DNA of 64,000 nucleotides from Ktedonobacter robiniae (GTDB taxonomy: Bacteria; Chloroflexota; Ktedonobacteria; Ktedonobacterales; Ktedonobacteraceae). Within the stretch, counting starts at the first letter, position 1. Each line of letters begins with the position of its first letter. The notes under the pieces were generated by a model. That model saw nothing but the letters and a program-made list of their open reading frames with translations, searched no databases and had not been told where the DNA came from. Made by a program: the position numbers and the translations under genes. The stretch is from contig NZ_BNJG01000001.1 of assembly GCF_016587375.1 (NCBI RefSeq), positions 4,422,501 to 4,486,500 of the forward strand. The letters run 5' to 3'. Shown here piece after piece: positions 46,913-56,199 of the stretch.

Positions 46913-47089
46913 GTGGCTTTACCTTCCTTTCTACTGTATGTGAATGTCACAATGCAAAAGTTGACCTTATTATCTGGCTATCTTGCCATATTCACGCGTT
47001 ACGCACCAGAAAAGTTTCATTTCTCTTCGCTCCTGCTACTTGACTCAACCATGTAAGAGCGGTATGATAACCCTTGTAAACAAAATCTA

Positions 47090-47385
47090 TAAAGTGACTG
47101 CGAACGAGCGGAGTAAGGGAAACGCGGATTGCCAGAGAAGAGAGGCCACCGGGTGAGAGCCTCTTTCAATTTAGTCCCCTGAACGTGGCTCGGAAGTCGA
47201 AGAACTGAGATGCACAAAACGTATAGTAAGTTCTTCCGGGTGTGGCCCGTTATTGCTGCGCATAAGGATAGTCTGACCCTTGTCATGGTTGGGCGGGTCG
47301 ACTATCGAATCAAGGTGGTACCGCGAGCGCTGCCCTCGTCCTTGTTTGACGGCAGCGGAATGTCTTTACCTGAAGGAGTACCACG
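47090..47385 (+). promoter_or_regulatory. T-box riboswitch leader of valS (GUG specifier)
   Basis: Stem I: CGAGC (47105-47109) pairs with GCTCG (47188-47192). The internal loop has the AGTA motif at 47112-47115 on one side and GAAC followed by GTG (47185-47187) on the other, matching the S-turn and specifier layout with a purine after the codon; GTG is valine. The T-box sequence AAGGTGGTACCGCG lies at 47312-47325, and CAAGG pairs with CCTTG (47340-47344) as antiterminator. A competing stem CGCTGCC (47328-47334) / GGCAGCG (47351-47357) follows but lacks a long T-run. Uncharged tRNA-Val should therefore activate valS, possibly in part at translation. Confidence 0.85.
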
Positions 47386-49842
47386 ATGAGCTTGCCCGAC
47401 CGCTACAATTTTCGCTCCGCTGAGCCGCGCCTGGCGCAGTTTTGGCATGATGCCCAGACCTACGCTTTTCAGCCTGATGGCTCTGCGCCTGTCTACACTA
47501 TTGATACCCCACCCCCTACCGTCTCTGGTGAACTCCATATTGGACACTGCTATTCCTATACACAGGCCGATGTTATCGCGCGCTTTCACCGTATGCTTGG
47601 TGAACGCGTTCTCTATCCTATGGGCTTCGATGACAATGGTTTGCCTACGGAGCGCTTTGTTGAGAAGACCATCAAGCGCAAGGCTCTGGAGATGGAACTG
47701 CCCGAGTTCCTGGAGCAGTGTCATACCCTGATACACCAGGCCGAGGAGCGCTTCGAAACGTTCTGGCGGCGCTTAAGCCTGAGCATCGACTGGTGCTATC
47801 GCTATTCCACCATTTCGCCGCAGGCGCAACGTACCTCGCAGTGGTCGTTTATTCAGCTCTACCAGGCGAAGCGTGTCTACGCGCTCCCAGCCCCCACCCT
47901 CTGGTGTCCCGAGTGCCAGACCGCAATAGCCCAGGCGGAAGTTGATGATACGACACTGTCAACTCGCTTCTCTACCCTGGCTTTTACGCTGGAGAATGGC
48001 ACGACACTTCCTATTGCGACCACGCGCCCAGAACTGCTGTCAGCCTGTGCCGCCATCTTTGTTCACCCTTCGGATGCGCGCTATGCTGGCTTGATTGGGA
48101 CACATGCCTCACTCGCGAGCGCGTCCTTTGCCTCCAGAGAGTGTATTGAAGTTCCTATCCTGGCGGATGAGGCGGTTGATCCGATCAAGGGAAGCGGCGC
48201 GGTCATGTGCTGTACCTTTGGCGATTCTACCGATGTTCGCTGGTGGCGCACCCATCAACTGCCGCTGCTAGCAGCTATTGGTCGCGATGGACGCATGACG
48301 GAACTGGCGGGACCGCTGGCTGGCCTCTCGGTTCCACAGGCACGAAAGCGTATCCTGGAGATCCTGGCGGAGCAGGGATTGATCTTGCAGCAAGAGACGA
48401 TTGAGCATAACGTCGGCGTTCATGAACGCTGTGGTACGCCCGTCGAATACCTGCACACGCGCCAGTGGTTTATTCGTGTCCTGGATCAGAAGGAGCGTTT
48501 CCTTGAGGCCGGGCGCCAGATTCGCTGGACGCCTGCCTTTATGCAGGCGCGTTATGAGCACTGGGTCGAGAATCTGCAATGGGACTGGTGTATCTCGCGC
48601 CAACGCTTCCTGGGTGTTCCCATTCCTGCCTGGACGTGCCGAGCCTGTGGCCAATTGTTGCTGGCCTCGCGGGAGCAGTTGCCAATTGACCCGCGTACGA
48701 CCGCACCCGAGCAGCCATGCTCCTGTGGCTCGATGGAGTTTGAGCCTGAGCGCGATGTTATGGATACCTGGGCGACCTCGTCGTGCTCGCCTCTGATCAT
48801 CGCGAACTGGGTCGATGATCCAGAGCGCTTTGCGCGTCACTTCCCGGCCAGCTTGCGTCCTCAGGCGCATGACATCATTCGGACCTGGGCCTTCTATACC
48901 ATCGTCAAAGGTTTATACCACACTGGCGAGATACCTTGGCGCGAAGTTCTGGTTTCGGGACATGCCCTCTCGGCGGAGCGCTCAAAGATCTCGAAGTCCA
49001 AGGGGAATAGCCACGCGGGCGGACCACTTGAACTGGTCGAGCGCGAGTCGGCGGACGCGCTGCGCTACTGGGCAACCTCGATCAAGCCCGGCCTGGATAC
49101 GCCCTTTCATCCTGAGTTGATCGCCAATGGTCGTCGCCTGGTTACCAAGCTCTGGAACGCATCCCGCTTTGCCGCGCGTCACTTGCAGGAACTCTCGCCC
49201 GAGGAGATAGCTTCTACGCAAGAGCCGGCTGGACTCCTGCCAACGGATCGCTGGCTGCTGGCTCGCCTGGCGCATACCATTGAGCACGCCACCAGGGAAC
49301 TTAGGGAGAGCGACTATGCCGCTGCGCGTGCGGAGGTCGAGCGCTTCTTCTGGTCGGATCTCTGTGATAACTACCTGGAACTGGTCAAGGCGCGGTTGTA
49401 CAACGGTATGGGTGAGCACACACAGGCGGCCCGGTGGACGCTCTACCAGGCCCTGCTGGCAGTCATCAAGCTGCTGGCCCCATATATGCCCTTTGTCACT
49501 GAGGAGATCTACCAGGGTCTCTTTCAAGAGCGAGAAGGTGCCTCTTCGTTACATCTCGCATCCTGGCCCCAGGCACCAGCGTGGTGGCAGAGTGCGAGAG
49601 CCGAGGCCGATGGGCAGGCGTTGCTGGACTTGCTAAAACAGGTTCGGCGCTATAAAGCGGAGCAGGGACTCTCGGTCGGGGCAGAGCTGGAGAGGCTGGA
49701 ACTGAGCATTCGCCCAGACCTCAAGGATATGCTCGAGACCGCCCTGGTCGATCTCAAAAGCGCCACGCGTGCGCGTGAACTGCTCTTCACGCCGCAGGAG
49801 ATGGAGGCAGGAGTGAGCCTTACCAGGCAAGAGGCGTCGTAG
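47386..49842 (+). CDS. valS: Valyl-tRNA synthetase
   Basis: 818 residues, class I synthetase. TPPPTVSGELHIGH (HIGH at 51-54), the editing CP1 domain with LPIATTRPELL and GSGAVMCCTFGDSTDVRWW, TWATSSCSP specific for ValRS, KISKSKGN (KMSKS equivalent near 534-538), and the anticodon-binding domain after about 600. It lacks the long C-terminal coiled coil of E. coli ValRS and matches the shorter form seen in archaea and some bacteria. The ATG is 8 bases after GAAGGAG. Its T-box with a Val codon supports the assignment independently. Confidence 0.95.
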   Translation: MSLPDRYNFRSAEPRLAQFWHDAQTYAFQPDGSAPVYTIDTPPPTVSGELHIGHCYSYTQADVIARFHRMLGERVLYPMGFDDNGLPTERFVEKTIKRKALEMELPEFLEQCHTLIHQAEERFETFWRRLSLSIDWCYRYSTISPQAQRTSQWSFIQLYQAKRVYALPAPTLWCPECQTAIAQAEVDDTTLSTRFSTLAFTLENGTTLPIATTRPELLSACAAIFVHPSDARYAGLIGTHASLASASFASRECIEVPILADEAVDPIKGSGAVMCCTFGDSTDVRWWRTHQLPLLAAIGRDGRMTELAGPLAGLSVPQARKRILEILAEQGLILQQETIEHNVGVHERCGTPVEYLHTRQWFIRVLDQKERFLEAGRQIRWTPAFMQARYEHWVENLQWDWCISRQRFLGVPIPAWTCRACGQLLLASREQLPIDPRTTAPEQPCSCGSMEFEPERDVMDTWATSSCSPLIIANWVDDPERFARHFPASLRPQAHDIIRTWAFYTIVKGLYHTGEIPWREVLVSGHALSAERSKISKSKGNSHAGGPLELVERESADALRYWATSIKPGLDTPFHPELIANGRRLVTKLWNASRFAARHLQELSPEEIASTQEPAGLLPTDRWLLARLAHTIEHATRELRESDYAAARAEVERFFWSDLCDNYLELVKARLYNGMGEHTQAARWTLYQALLAVIKLLAPYMPFVTEEIYQGLFQEREGASSLHLASWPQAPAWWQSARAEADGQALLDLLKQVRRYKAEQGLSVGAELERLELSIRPDLKDMLETALVDLKSATRARELLFTPQEMEAGVSLTRQEAS

Positions 49843-49868
49843 ACTGAACGTTTAAAAGTTGTATGCAG

Positions 49869-49918
49869 TGCGCTACTGACGTCCTCGCCTACGCGTAGGC
49901 GAGGACGTCAGTAGCGCA
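49869..49918 (+). terminator. 50-bp perfect palindrome after valS
   Basis: TGCGCTACTGACGTCCTCG... is mirrored exactly to give a 50-base perfect inverted repeat centred on CGCG at about 49893/49894. As RNA it would form a very stable stem with a 4-base loop. It starts 27 bases after the valS stop and probably ends that transcript, although no T-run follows. Beyond it, 49919-50275 shows no gene. Confidence 0.75.
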
Positions 49919-50275
49919 TAGTCCTTCTCTACAACACAGAAGCGTCGACCAAGGCTATCAAATTATCACCTTTTAGGCAAAGCATGTGAGTATTACCTCT
50001 CGTAAGGAGAGATAGAATAACTATAGACAACAAGCGTACTCCTCTTTTTTAGCCTGATAGCTATGGCAACTGTTCCCGACAGCACGAGAGGACATCAGGG
50101 TGTAGGATATCGAGCGCATGCTCCTTAGGCTAGACATCCCAGAAGCTGCATCTTGACCAGGAGGTGGCTTCTGATTCTTCTGTTGAATCCTTTTTTCATG
50201 GAGAGCTTCGATATAATGCCATGAGAAGAGTATAGGGAGAGCGAAAATGAGCATGAGAAACGGAATGAGAGTGTT

Positions 50276-50946
50276 ATGAGCACATATTACAAGGGGAAGC
50301 AGGCAGCTTCTTACGATCGGGCGTGGAAACGCTTTTCTGAGAGGACACATTTGGTGACGTGTTCTATGTTTGATTTCAAGCTACTCCAGAAACCTGCCGG
50401 AGAAACGGGTTACCCACGACGTATTTTAGATGTGGCATGTGGAACAGGACTATTGCTCCACGACCTCTCCGTTCGTCTTCCCATGCCGAACTCTACGGAG
50501 TGGATGAGAGTCAAGAGATGCTTGCGCAGGCACGTCGATGTCTCTCCGACCACGCTCATGTTCATTTCACCCAGGCCTCCCTCACTGACGGGAAAGGGGC
50601 TGGTCTCCCCTATGAGCTGGGTTCCTTCGATCTGATCACCTGCACCAATGCCCTCCATTATTTTTCAGATCCTGTAGCAACACTGCGCGGCTTGAGTGAA
50701 TTACTCCTTCCCCAAGGCCAGCTCCTCATCGAGGATTACGCTCGTCGAACATTTCCATTTCCCTGGCCTCTGTTCGAATGGTTGATCAAATGTGTTGATC
50801 TGCAACACAGGCACGCTTTTACACTGGAAGAAGCACAAGAGCTCTGCCGGCAAGCGGGACTGGAGGTGAGCACAGCAACCCATTTTTCTATTGATATGTT
50901 GTGGAAGGGATGGGCTCTTCTCGCACGGAGCAGAAGCGTCCATTGA
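50276..50946 (+). pseudogene. SAM-dependent methyltransferase (UbiE/Coq5-like), split by one-base frameshift
   Basis: The first frame from ATG 50276 gives MSTYYKGKQAASYDRAWKRF and ILDVACGTGLLLHDLSVRLP (SAM motif I), then becomes senseless. Adding one C to the run at 50480-50482 gives LPHAELYGVDESQEMLAQARRCL and continues through FDLITCTNALHYFSDPVATLRGLSELLLPQGQLLIEDY to 50946. The restored protein is about 223 residues. The downstream portion retains methyltransferase motifs II-III. The substrate is unknown. Whether the lesion is real or a sequencing error cannot be told from this sequence alone. Confidence 0.8.
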
Positions 50947-51009
50947 AGGAGTCTTGTTCCTGTGGACATTGGCCTGTGAAGGAGTCTTGTTCCTGTGGAC
51001 ATTGGCCTG
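50944..51009 (+). repeat. Exact 33-bp tandem duplication
   Basis: The unit TGAAGGAGTCTTGTTCCTGT plus 13 more bases occurs twice in direct order (50944-50976 and 50977-51009). It begins at the methyltransferase stop codon. Confidence 0.9.
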
Positions 51010-51554
51010 TCTGTTTTAGTTTCCCGCGTAATATAGGCTAACGGGATCAGCTTCAGAGAAAAAGCAGAGGTATGCTGGCTACCTGGGATATCTATTCGGG
51101 AAATTGGCATCTTGCACGCGATAGAAGAAGACGCCTCCTTGCCTAAGCTCGTGAGCTGCGAGTACAATCAACGACGTCCATTCTGCTTGTACTCTCTGGC
51201 TAGATGCCTGTATTTTCACGACAGATTGGTTGTGTCAGGGTGAGAGAGCCCTTTGGCGTTTCCTTCCACAGTCGAAGAGAATATGCTCTCTCTGTCTGGT
51301 TGATATGTAGGTGCATGGATGGTCTTTGAGCATGAACTTGTTTGTTCTTGCGTTTCCTGATAGAGGCATATTTTCGTTAAAGCAAGATGGGCGATGAGGA
51401 CCATTGTATTGGCACAGCCCTTCGCTTTTGTAGACAGATGTCCCGGGTAGCTCGCACAGGGAATACAACCACGGAAAAATCAGTCTCTTGTGGTAGAAGA
51501 GAAACGATCCTTTTCATTCGTGTGATCCACGAGAAAAAATATCGGGAGGAGCGT
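51010..51554. other. Intergenic region upstream of the flavoprotein gene
   Basis: About 540 bases. A frame is open from 51387 in phase with the flavoprotein gene but lacks SD support and protein-like character. Nothing else was recognised. Confidence 0.4.
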
Positions 51555-52994
51555 ATGCTACGAACACACTATGACTTGACTATTATCGGCGGCGGCTCAG
51601 CTGGCCTCACCGCCGCCCATCTCGCGCAGTCTCTCGGTGCCAACGTTTTACTGATCGACAAGGAACAGTTGGGGGGAGATTGTTTGCATTACGGTTGTGT
51701 GCCGAGCAAGAGTCTGATTCATGTGGCACGTGTCGTGCAACAGGCCAGGCAAGCGGCACATTTTGGATCGAGCGCGACGTACCAGAGTGTTGATATGGCA
51801 AAGGTCAGCGCTTCTATTCAGGGGGTGATTCAACGTGTGAGCGATGCGGAAAAGACGTACACTGAAGGCGTGACCGTTGCATTTGGACACGCCTCATTTA
51901 CATCATCGACAACGCTCCTCCTCAATAATGAGGAGATCACCAGCCGGAGGATACTCATCGCCACTGGATCGCATCCCGCAGTGCCACCGATAGAGGGATT
52001 GCAAGCAACGGGCTACTTGACAAATGAAGATGTGTTTGACTTGACAGCCCTGCCAGAATCCCTCGTTATCGCTGGAGGGGGTCCTGTTGGTGTAGAACTG
52101 GCACAGGCACTGGGCCGGTTGGGCACAAAGATTACTCTGATTCAGGGGCCAGAACGTCTCCTGCCACGCGAAGATCCTGAAGTTTCGGAGACGATTGCTG
52201 GCATCCTCAAGTCAGAAAATATTGATATAGTCACGAATGCACGCGTCGTGAAAGCACACCACCATGAGACCAAGAAAGTGATTGCAGTTCAGCAAGGGAT
52301 GCAGATGTTGCAGTTCGAGGCTGACGAACTCCTCCTGGCCCTTGGCCGTCAGCCCAATATAGCAGAAGAGCACTTGAACCTGGAAGCGGCTGGAGTTCAA
52401 TATAATGAGAAAGGGATTCTCGTAGATGAGCATCTGCAAACATCGGCTCCTAACATCTTTGCCCTCGGCGATGTGATCGGAGGCTACCTTTTTACGCATG
52501 TCGCCTCATATCATGCCGGGATAGCCGTGCGTAATGCCCTGGTACCACTGGCAAAGAAGAAAGTGGATTACCGTGTCGTGCCATGGTGTACCTTTACCGA
52601 GCCAGAAGTGGCCAGAGTCGGACTCCTACCCGTTGAGGCAGAGCGACAACATAAGCATGTGCGCATCCTGAAATTCCCCTGGTCTCAGATCGACCGTGCT
52701 CAAACGGCGAATGAAACAGCAGGTTTTATCAAATTGGTTCTGGCTGGGAAAAAAGAGCAGATTGTAGGTGCACATCTGGTCGGAACAGGTGCCGGCGAAC
52801 TGCTGGGGGAAATAGCCCTGGCCATGCAGCATCACCTTAGCATCAAAGACATCTTCAATACCATTCATCCTTACCCCACCATGAGCACTGGGCTACAGCA
52901 GGCCACCTTTGAGGCATTTCTTACCGGTCCAGAAGCTGCCAGCAATCGTAAGTTCATCCATCTATTATGGGGGAAAGCCCATGCGCTACATTAG
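51555..52994 (+). CDS. Pyridine nucleotide-disulfide oxidoreductase (mercuric reductase/lipoamide dehydrogenase-like)
   Basis: 479 residues from ATG 51555 with GGGAGGAG 3-11 bases upstream. FAD-binding YDLTIIGGGSAGLTAAHLA, redox pair in GGDCLHYGCVPSKSL (two Cys five apart), NAD(P)-binding LVIAGGGPVGVELAQALGRLG, FAD site TSAPNIFALGDV and C-terminal dimerisation segment TIHPYPTMSTGLQQA. The sequence HPYPTMS resembles mercuric reductase-like proteins rather than E3 (HAHPT). No N-terminal HMA domain and no final Cys pair are present, so it is a MerA-like paralogue of unknown substrate. No mer genes lie nearby. Confidence 0.88.
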   Translation: MLRTHYDLTIIGGGSAGLTAAHLAQSLGANVLLIDKEQLGGDCLHYGCVPSKSLIHVARVVQQARQAAHFGSSATYQSVDMAKVSASIQGVIQRVSDAEKTYTEGVTVAFGHASFTSSTTLLLNNEEITSRRILIATGSHPAVPPIEGLQATGYLTNEDVFDLTALPESLVIAGGGPVGVELAQALGRLGTKITLIQGPERLLPREDPEVSETIAGILKSENIDIVTNARVVKAHHHETKKVIAVQQGMQMLQFEADELLLALGRQPNIAEEHLNLEAAGVQYNEKGILVDEHLQTSAPNIFALGDVIGGYLFTHVASYHAGIAVRNALVPLAKKKVDYRVVPWCTFTEPEVARVGLLPVEAERQHKHVRILKFPWSQIDRAQTANETAGFIKLVLAGKKEQIVGAHLVGTGAGELLGEIALAMQHHLSIKDIFNTIHPYPTMSTGLQQATFEAFLTGPEAASNRKFIHLLWGKAHALH

Positions 52995-53043
52995 AAACGC
53001 TTTCCTATACGAGCCTGTGGGCTTGCCCCACAGAAAAGAGACA

Positions 53044-53083
53044 TGCACTCATCATATCGCGGACGAGAGATATGATGAGTGCA
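53044..53083. terminator. Hairpin between convergent genes
   Basis: TGCACTCATCATATC (53044-53058) pairs perfectly with GATATGATGAGTGCA (53069-53083), 10-base loop, between the flavoprotein gene and the anti-sigma gene. Confidence 0.75.
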
Positions 53084-53136
53084 CGAGCCAGAGGTGTTAA
53101 AACTGTAACACGCCGAACTGCGTACCATGTATTCTA

Positions 53137-53898
53137 TCAGGGCGAGGCTTGCATCAGTCGGACAAATTGCTGCAACTCATTCAGATTTAGATCTGAGACG
53201 GCCCAATAGGTCATCCCTGATTTTGTCCAGTGAATCAGGTGATAGCCCTGGAGAGTGGTCGTATGCGTTTCGCTTCCCATGTTTTGCGTGGATGGCCAGA
53301 TGAAGAGATTAATAATGTGTTTTTTATGCTTGTATACGACTGCTGCTACTGGTCTGTTATCGAGATAATCTAGGCGTCCACCAAGCAAGGGAAATCCTTG
53401 GGGCGCCAGATCGACCACTGAAGGTGAGAAGTCAAGTTTTCCATCAAACCATGGTTTGACGGTGTGTTGGTCAGAAGATGGTACGTCGACCAGATGATTT
53501 GCCATTAATGAGCGTATATGACTGGCGAGCACCTCCTGTGGCACAGTATTTCCTTCAGAAGATGTGGGCCAGAAACGAGTGATCGCCCAGAGCGAAAGAA
53601 GGATGGCAAAGATCAGCACCGCCGCAACGCTCAGCCCGCGCCAGGACGTCACATGAGAAATAAATGCGGCTTTATTGGCTTTTAGCACCGATGATCTAAT
53701 ACGCTTTTGGAGCTTCTCAGGAGCTTGAAAGTACAGAGAGCTTGTTTTTATGGCTGTTCGGAGCTCCTGATAATTGTTGTAGGTTTGTGAACAAGCTGTA
53801 CATGTCTGGAGATGCTGCTCGACCTCTAAGGTGTCAGCCATGTCCAATTCAGCATCTAGATATGCGTGGAGAAGACGCTGCGCCTCTGTACAATTCAT
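53137..53898 (-). CDS. Anti-sigma factor with zinc-finger (zf-HC2) domain
   Basis: About 253 residues from ATG 53898 (GAGGGA upstream, inside the end of the sigma gene). N-terminal zf-HC2: MNCTEAQRLLHAYLDAELD and VEQHLQTCTACSQTY with the H-x3-C-x2-C zinc motif. A membrane helix, SVAAVLIFAILLSLWAITRFW, follows, then an outer domain of about 140 residues with HTVKPWFDGKLDFSPSVVDL, a pattern seen in transmembrane anti-sigma factors. It begins one base after the sigma stop codon, so it should be its coupled partner and inhibitor. Confidence 0.9.
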   Translation of the reverse strand: MNCTEAQRLLHAYLDAELDMADTLEVEQHLQTCTACSQTYNNYQELRTAIKTSSLYFQAPEKLQKRIRSSVLKANKAAFISHVTSWRGLSVAAVLIFAILLSLWAITRFWPTSSEGNTVPQEVLASHIRSLMANHLVDVPSSDQHTVKPWFDGKLDFSPSVVDLAPQGFPLLGGRLDYLDNRPVAAVVYKHKKHIINLFIWPSTQNMGSETHTTTLQGYHLIHWTKSGMTYWAVSDLNLNELQQFVRLMQASP

Positions 53899-53899
53899 A

Positions 53900-54427
53900 T
53901 TATCCCTCTTCATTCATGTGAGCAGCGAGATAGCGCTGAAGCCATTTACGTCCGCGTGCCAGACGGGACATCACTGTCCCCAGAGGCACATGAGCAATGA
54001 CACTAATCTCCCTGTATGATAATTCTTCCAGTTCGCGTAGGATGATGACTTCACGAAACTCTATAGGTAACGTTTCCAGGGCCTCTCTGAGCCTCTGCTG
54101 ATCGACGCGATGCAAATGCAGCGCTTCTGGATTCAAGGCCTCGCATTCCACATCGTGGAGTTCTTCCTGAAAAGGTATGGTCAACTCACCTACGCGTTGC
54201 CGTTGCAGCCAAGTGTAACAGGTATTGCGTACAATGGTCAGCAGCCAGGCGCGACTATCTCCACCACGAAAACCATCAAAAAAGCGAAAGGCTCGCAAGC
54301 ATGCTTCTTGCACCATATCTTGCGCATCCTGATCATTATGCGTTAGCCAGCGAGCCAGGTTGTATGCCGCATCCAGATGTGGCAAGATGAGTTGTTCAAA
54401 ACGTAAGCGCTTGTCATGCTCTTGCAC
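53900..54427 (-). CDS. ECF RNA polymerase sigma factor
   Basis: 175 residues. Region 2: AYNLARWLTHNDQDAQDMVQEACLRAFRFFDGFRGGDSRAWLLTIVRNTCYTWL; region 4: LREALETLPIEFREVIILRELEELSYREISVIAHVPLGTVMSRLARGRKWL. It lacks regions 1 and 3 as expected for ECF factors. The adjoining zf-HC2 anti-sigma gene gives the usual pair responding to an envelope or redox signal. A possible role for the haloperoxidase or flavoprotein nearby is only speculation. Confidence 0.92.
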   Translation of the reverse strand: MQEHDKRLRFEQLILPHLDAAYNLARWLTHNDQDAQDMVQEACLRAFRFFDGFRGGDSRAWLLTIVRNTCYTWLQRQRVGELTIPFQEELHDVECEALNPEALHLHRVDQQRLREALETLPIEFREVIILRELEELSYREISVIAHVPLGTVMSRLARGRKWLQRYLAAHMNEEG

Positions 54428-55013
54428 TGCCTCTCCTTTTTACCCTCCACTAAAAGAGACTGATTTCTTCATGATTCTATTCCTACCCCATGCACGACGA
54501 GGCGAAGGCTTCGGCAGCGACGGCATAAGGCCATTGACTCTAACGAATGCGCTCGAAAACGCCGCATTACCTTCATCTGAACGAACAAACAGGTCGCTTC
54601 GCGATTTATTTGGAGTCAGTAGTATAGGACCGTCGTCTACACATCGGCCTATCAGCATTGCTCACAAGACGTCGAGACTCCAATGTGTAGACGATGGTAG
54701 GAGCGCCCCTTGCGGGCGCTGGTCACCACACATGTGCTCGTTCGCAAATGAACGAGCACTGTTCCATATCCCTCTTATGTATTCATTATGGAAATACTAC
54801 TATGAAATTTCCAGTTTGGATTCTTCTTTAATAATGTAGAGTTTTATTTTTGCGATTGCAGAGGGAATATTTCTCTCGAAAAACAGTCTGGGTAGGTGAA
54901 AGAAAAACATACAGGGAGATGTGCTTAGACAACCGGCCATAAGGTCATCAGGTTACACCTCTCCCGGCAACACAGTGGACACTATCTGTCCAATGAGGAG
55001 AAGGAGAATTTCG
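54428..55013. repeat. Intergenic region with three successive inverted repeats
   Basis: Divergent region of 586 bases. Inverted repeats: CCGTCGTCTACACATCGG (54630-54647) with CCAATGTGTAGACGATGG (54680-54697), 16 of 18 paired; AGCGCCC (54702-54708) with GGGCGCT (54714-54720); GTGCTCGTTC with GAACGAGCAC (about 54732-54757, 6-base loop). No protein gene is seen. It could be a small structured RNA, a MITE relic or tandem regulatory hairpins. Confidence 0.5.
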
Positions 55014-56147
55014 ATGAATAAGGCACTCGCACTTGAGGCGACAGACCATGCATCTGTTGCTTCCCCACCCAATAGCCTTGTAAAGGGGTATAGCCTTGTA
55101 AGCGCGTCTGCGTTCACCATTCTCGGCATCGTCATGCTGGTCCTGGCCCTCTTGACTCCGACGAGCATTGTCTTCAAAGGGAGCAATATTGTCGTCAGCC
55201 TGAGCACAATCTTCAAGGTGGCCGAGATTGTTTTCAGCCTTGGCATGCTCCACGCCGCTATTATGCTATGGCGTGCGAACTTGGACAAAAAACACATGTC
55301 TCGTGGTATAGGGATACTTCCCGGTGACGCCGCTCTTGCAAACGCATTTTTCTACCTTGGTTTCTCCATGACAGCTTTTCACCTGGGCTACTCTCCTCCA
55401 GCAATTGCCCTCGCTCAGTTCATCACTGTCCTGGTGGGCTTGTTCTTCGGGGCTGGTGGGCTGGCCTTATCCGGGGTCTCCAAGCCTGCACGCCCACTAG
55501 GGCACATCACGTTTCCTCTCATGCTCCGTGACGGTGTCATTCTGATTGTTGGAACCATCCTGATGGCGATTGCGTTTGGGCAACTGTCGGGAGCGGCCCT
55601 CAAACCTCCTCAGTGGAATTGGTTCAGCTTTTTAGGGATTACAACTCCCGGCATGTTGCTTCTCATGGGTCGTGAAGGCGTCAAAGCGCGGTTGGAGACC
55701 TGGCAGGGCCTTGCCAGATTCCCTCGCCTGCTGCTCACAGACACCCTCCTCGTCCTTGGTTTAGCGATCATGTTGTACGGGAGCTACTCCAACTTGACGC
55801 TGGGCGTAAACGGCTATCAGGTAGGGCCAAAGGGGAACACGGCTGGACTTATCCTCTGGATAGCGGCTGTCCTCTTGCTCCTGGTGATCCGGGGAGCCTT
55901 CAAGATAGCTGTTTCCCAAAGATACAACCACGTCGGCTATCGGATGGTGAGCAAACTCCTCTACGTGATGGCGATCGTATTCTTCATCTACGGTGAGCGC
56001 TCTTTCCTCTCAGGTCACGCTCCGCTTTTCTCTATTGGGGGGGCTGCTCCGGCAGTTGCACTGATTCTGCTCAGTGCATTTCTGGTACTTGTTGTAGGAA
56101 GAGCTGCTGCTCAAAAGGTGAGTTCGTCATATTCCAGTGCTAGATGA
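55014..56147 (+). CDS. Polytopic membrane protein of unknown function
   Basis: About 377 residues from ATG 55014, which has GAGGAGAAGGAG 7-18 bases upstream. It contains about nine to ten membrane helices, including ASAFTILGIVMLVLALLTP, FITVLVGLFFGAGGLALSG, GVILIVGTILMAIAFGQL, LLTDTLLVLGLAIMLYGSY and AGLILWIAAVLLLLVI. No transport or enzymatic motif was recognised. The next gene begins 52 bases downstream. Confidence 0.75.
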   Translation: MNKALALEATDHASVASPPNSLVKGYSLVSASAFTILGIVMLVLALLTPTSIVFKGSNIVVSLSTIFKVAEIVFSLGMLHAAIMLWRANLDKKHMSRGIGILPGDAALANAFFYLGFSMTAFHLGYSPPAIALAQFITVLVGLFFGAGGLALSGVSKPARPLGHITFPLMLRDGVILIVGTILMAIAFGQLSGAALKPPQWNWFSFLGITTPGMLLLMGREGVKARLETWQGLARFPRLLLTDTLLVLGLAIMLYGSYSNLTLGVNGYQVGPKGNTAGLILWIAAVLLLLVIRGAFKIAVSQRYNHVGYRMVSKLLYVMAIVFFIYGERSFLSGHAPLFSIGGAAPAVALILLSAFLVLVVGRAAAQKVSSSYSSAR

Positions 56148-56199
56148 AAAGGCACGCAGCGGCGGAACTTACCGTTGTCCAGGAAAGAAGTGGTGCATC

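Noticed and set aside
50944..51009. CRISPR-like array
   Set aside because: Only two adjacent copies with no spacer; it is a simple tandem duplication. No array with spaced repeats was seen anywhere in the window.
54360..54839. Plus-strand 159-codon frame over the ECF sigma start and divergent region
   Set aside because: It covers antisense of the sigma gene and hairpin-rich intergenic DNA and has no SD or recognisable fold.
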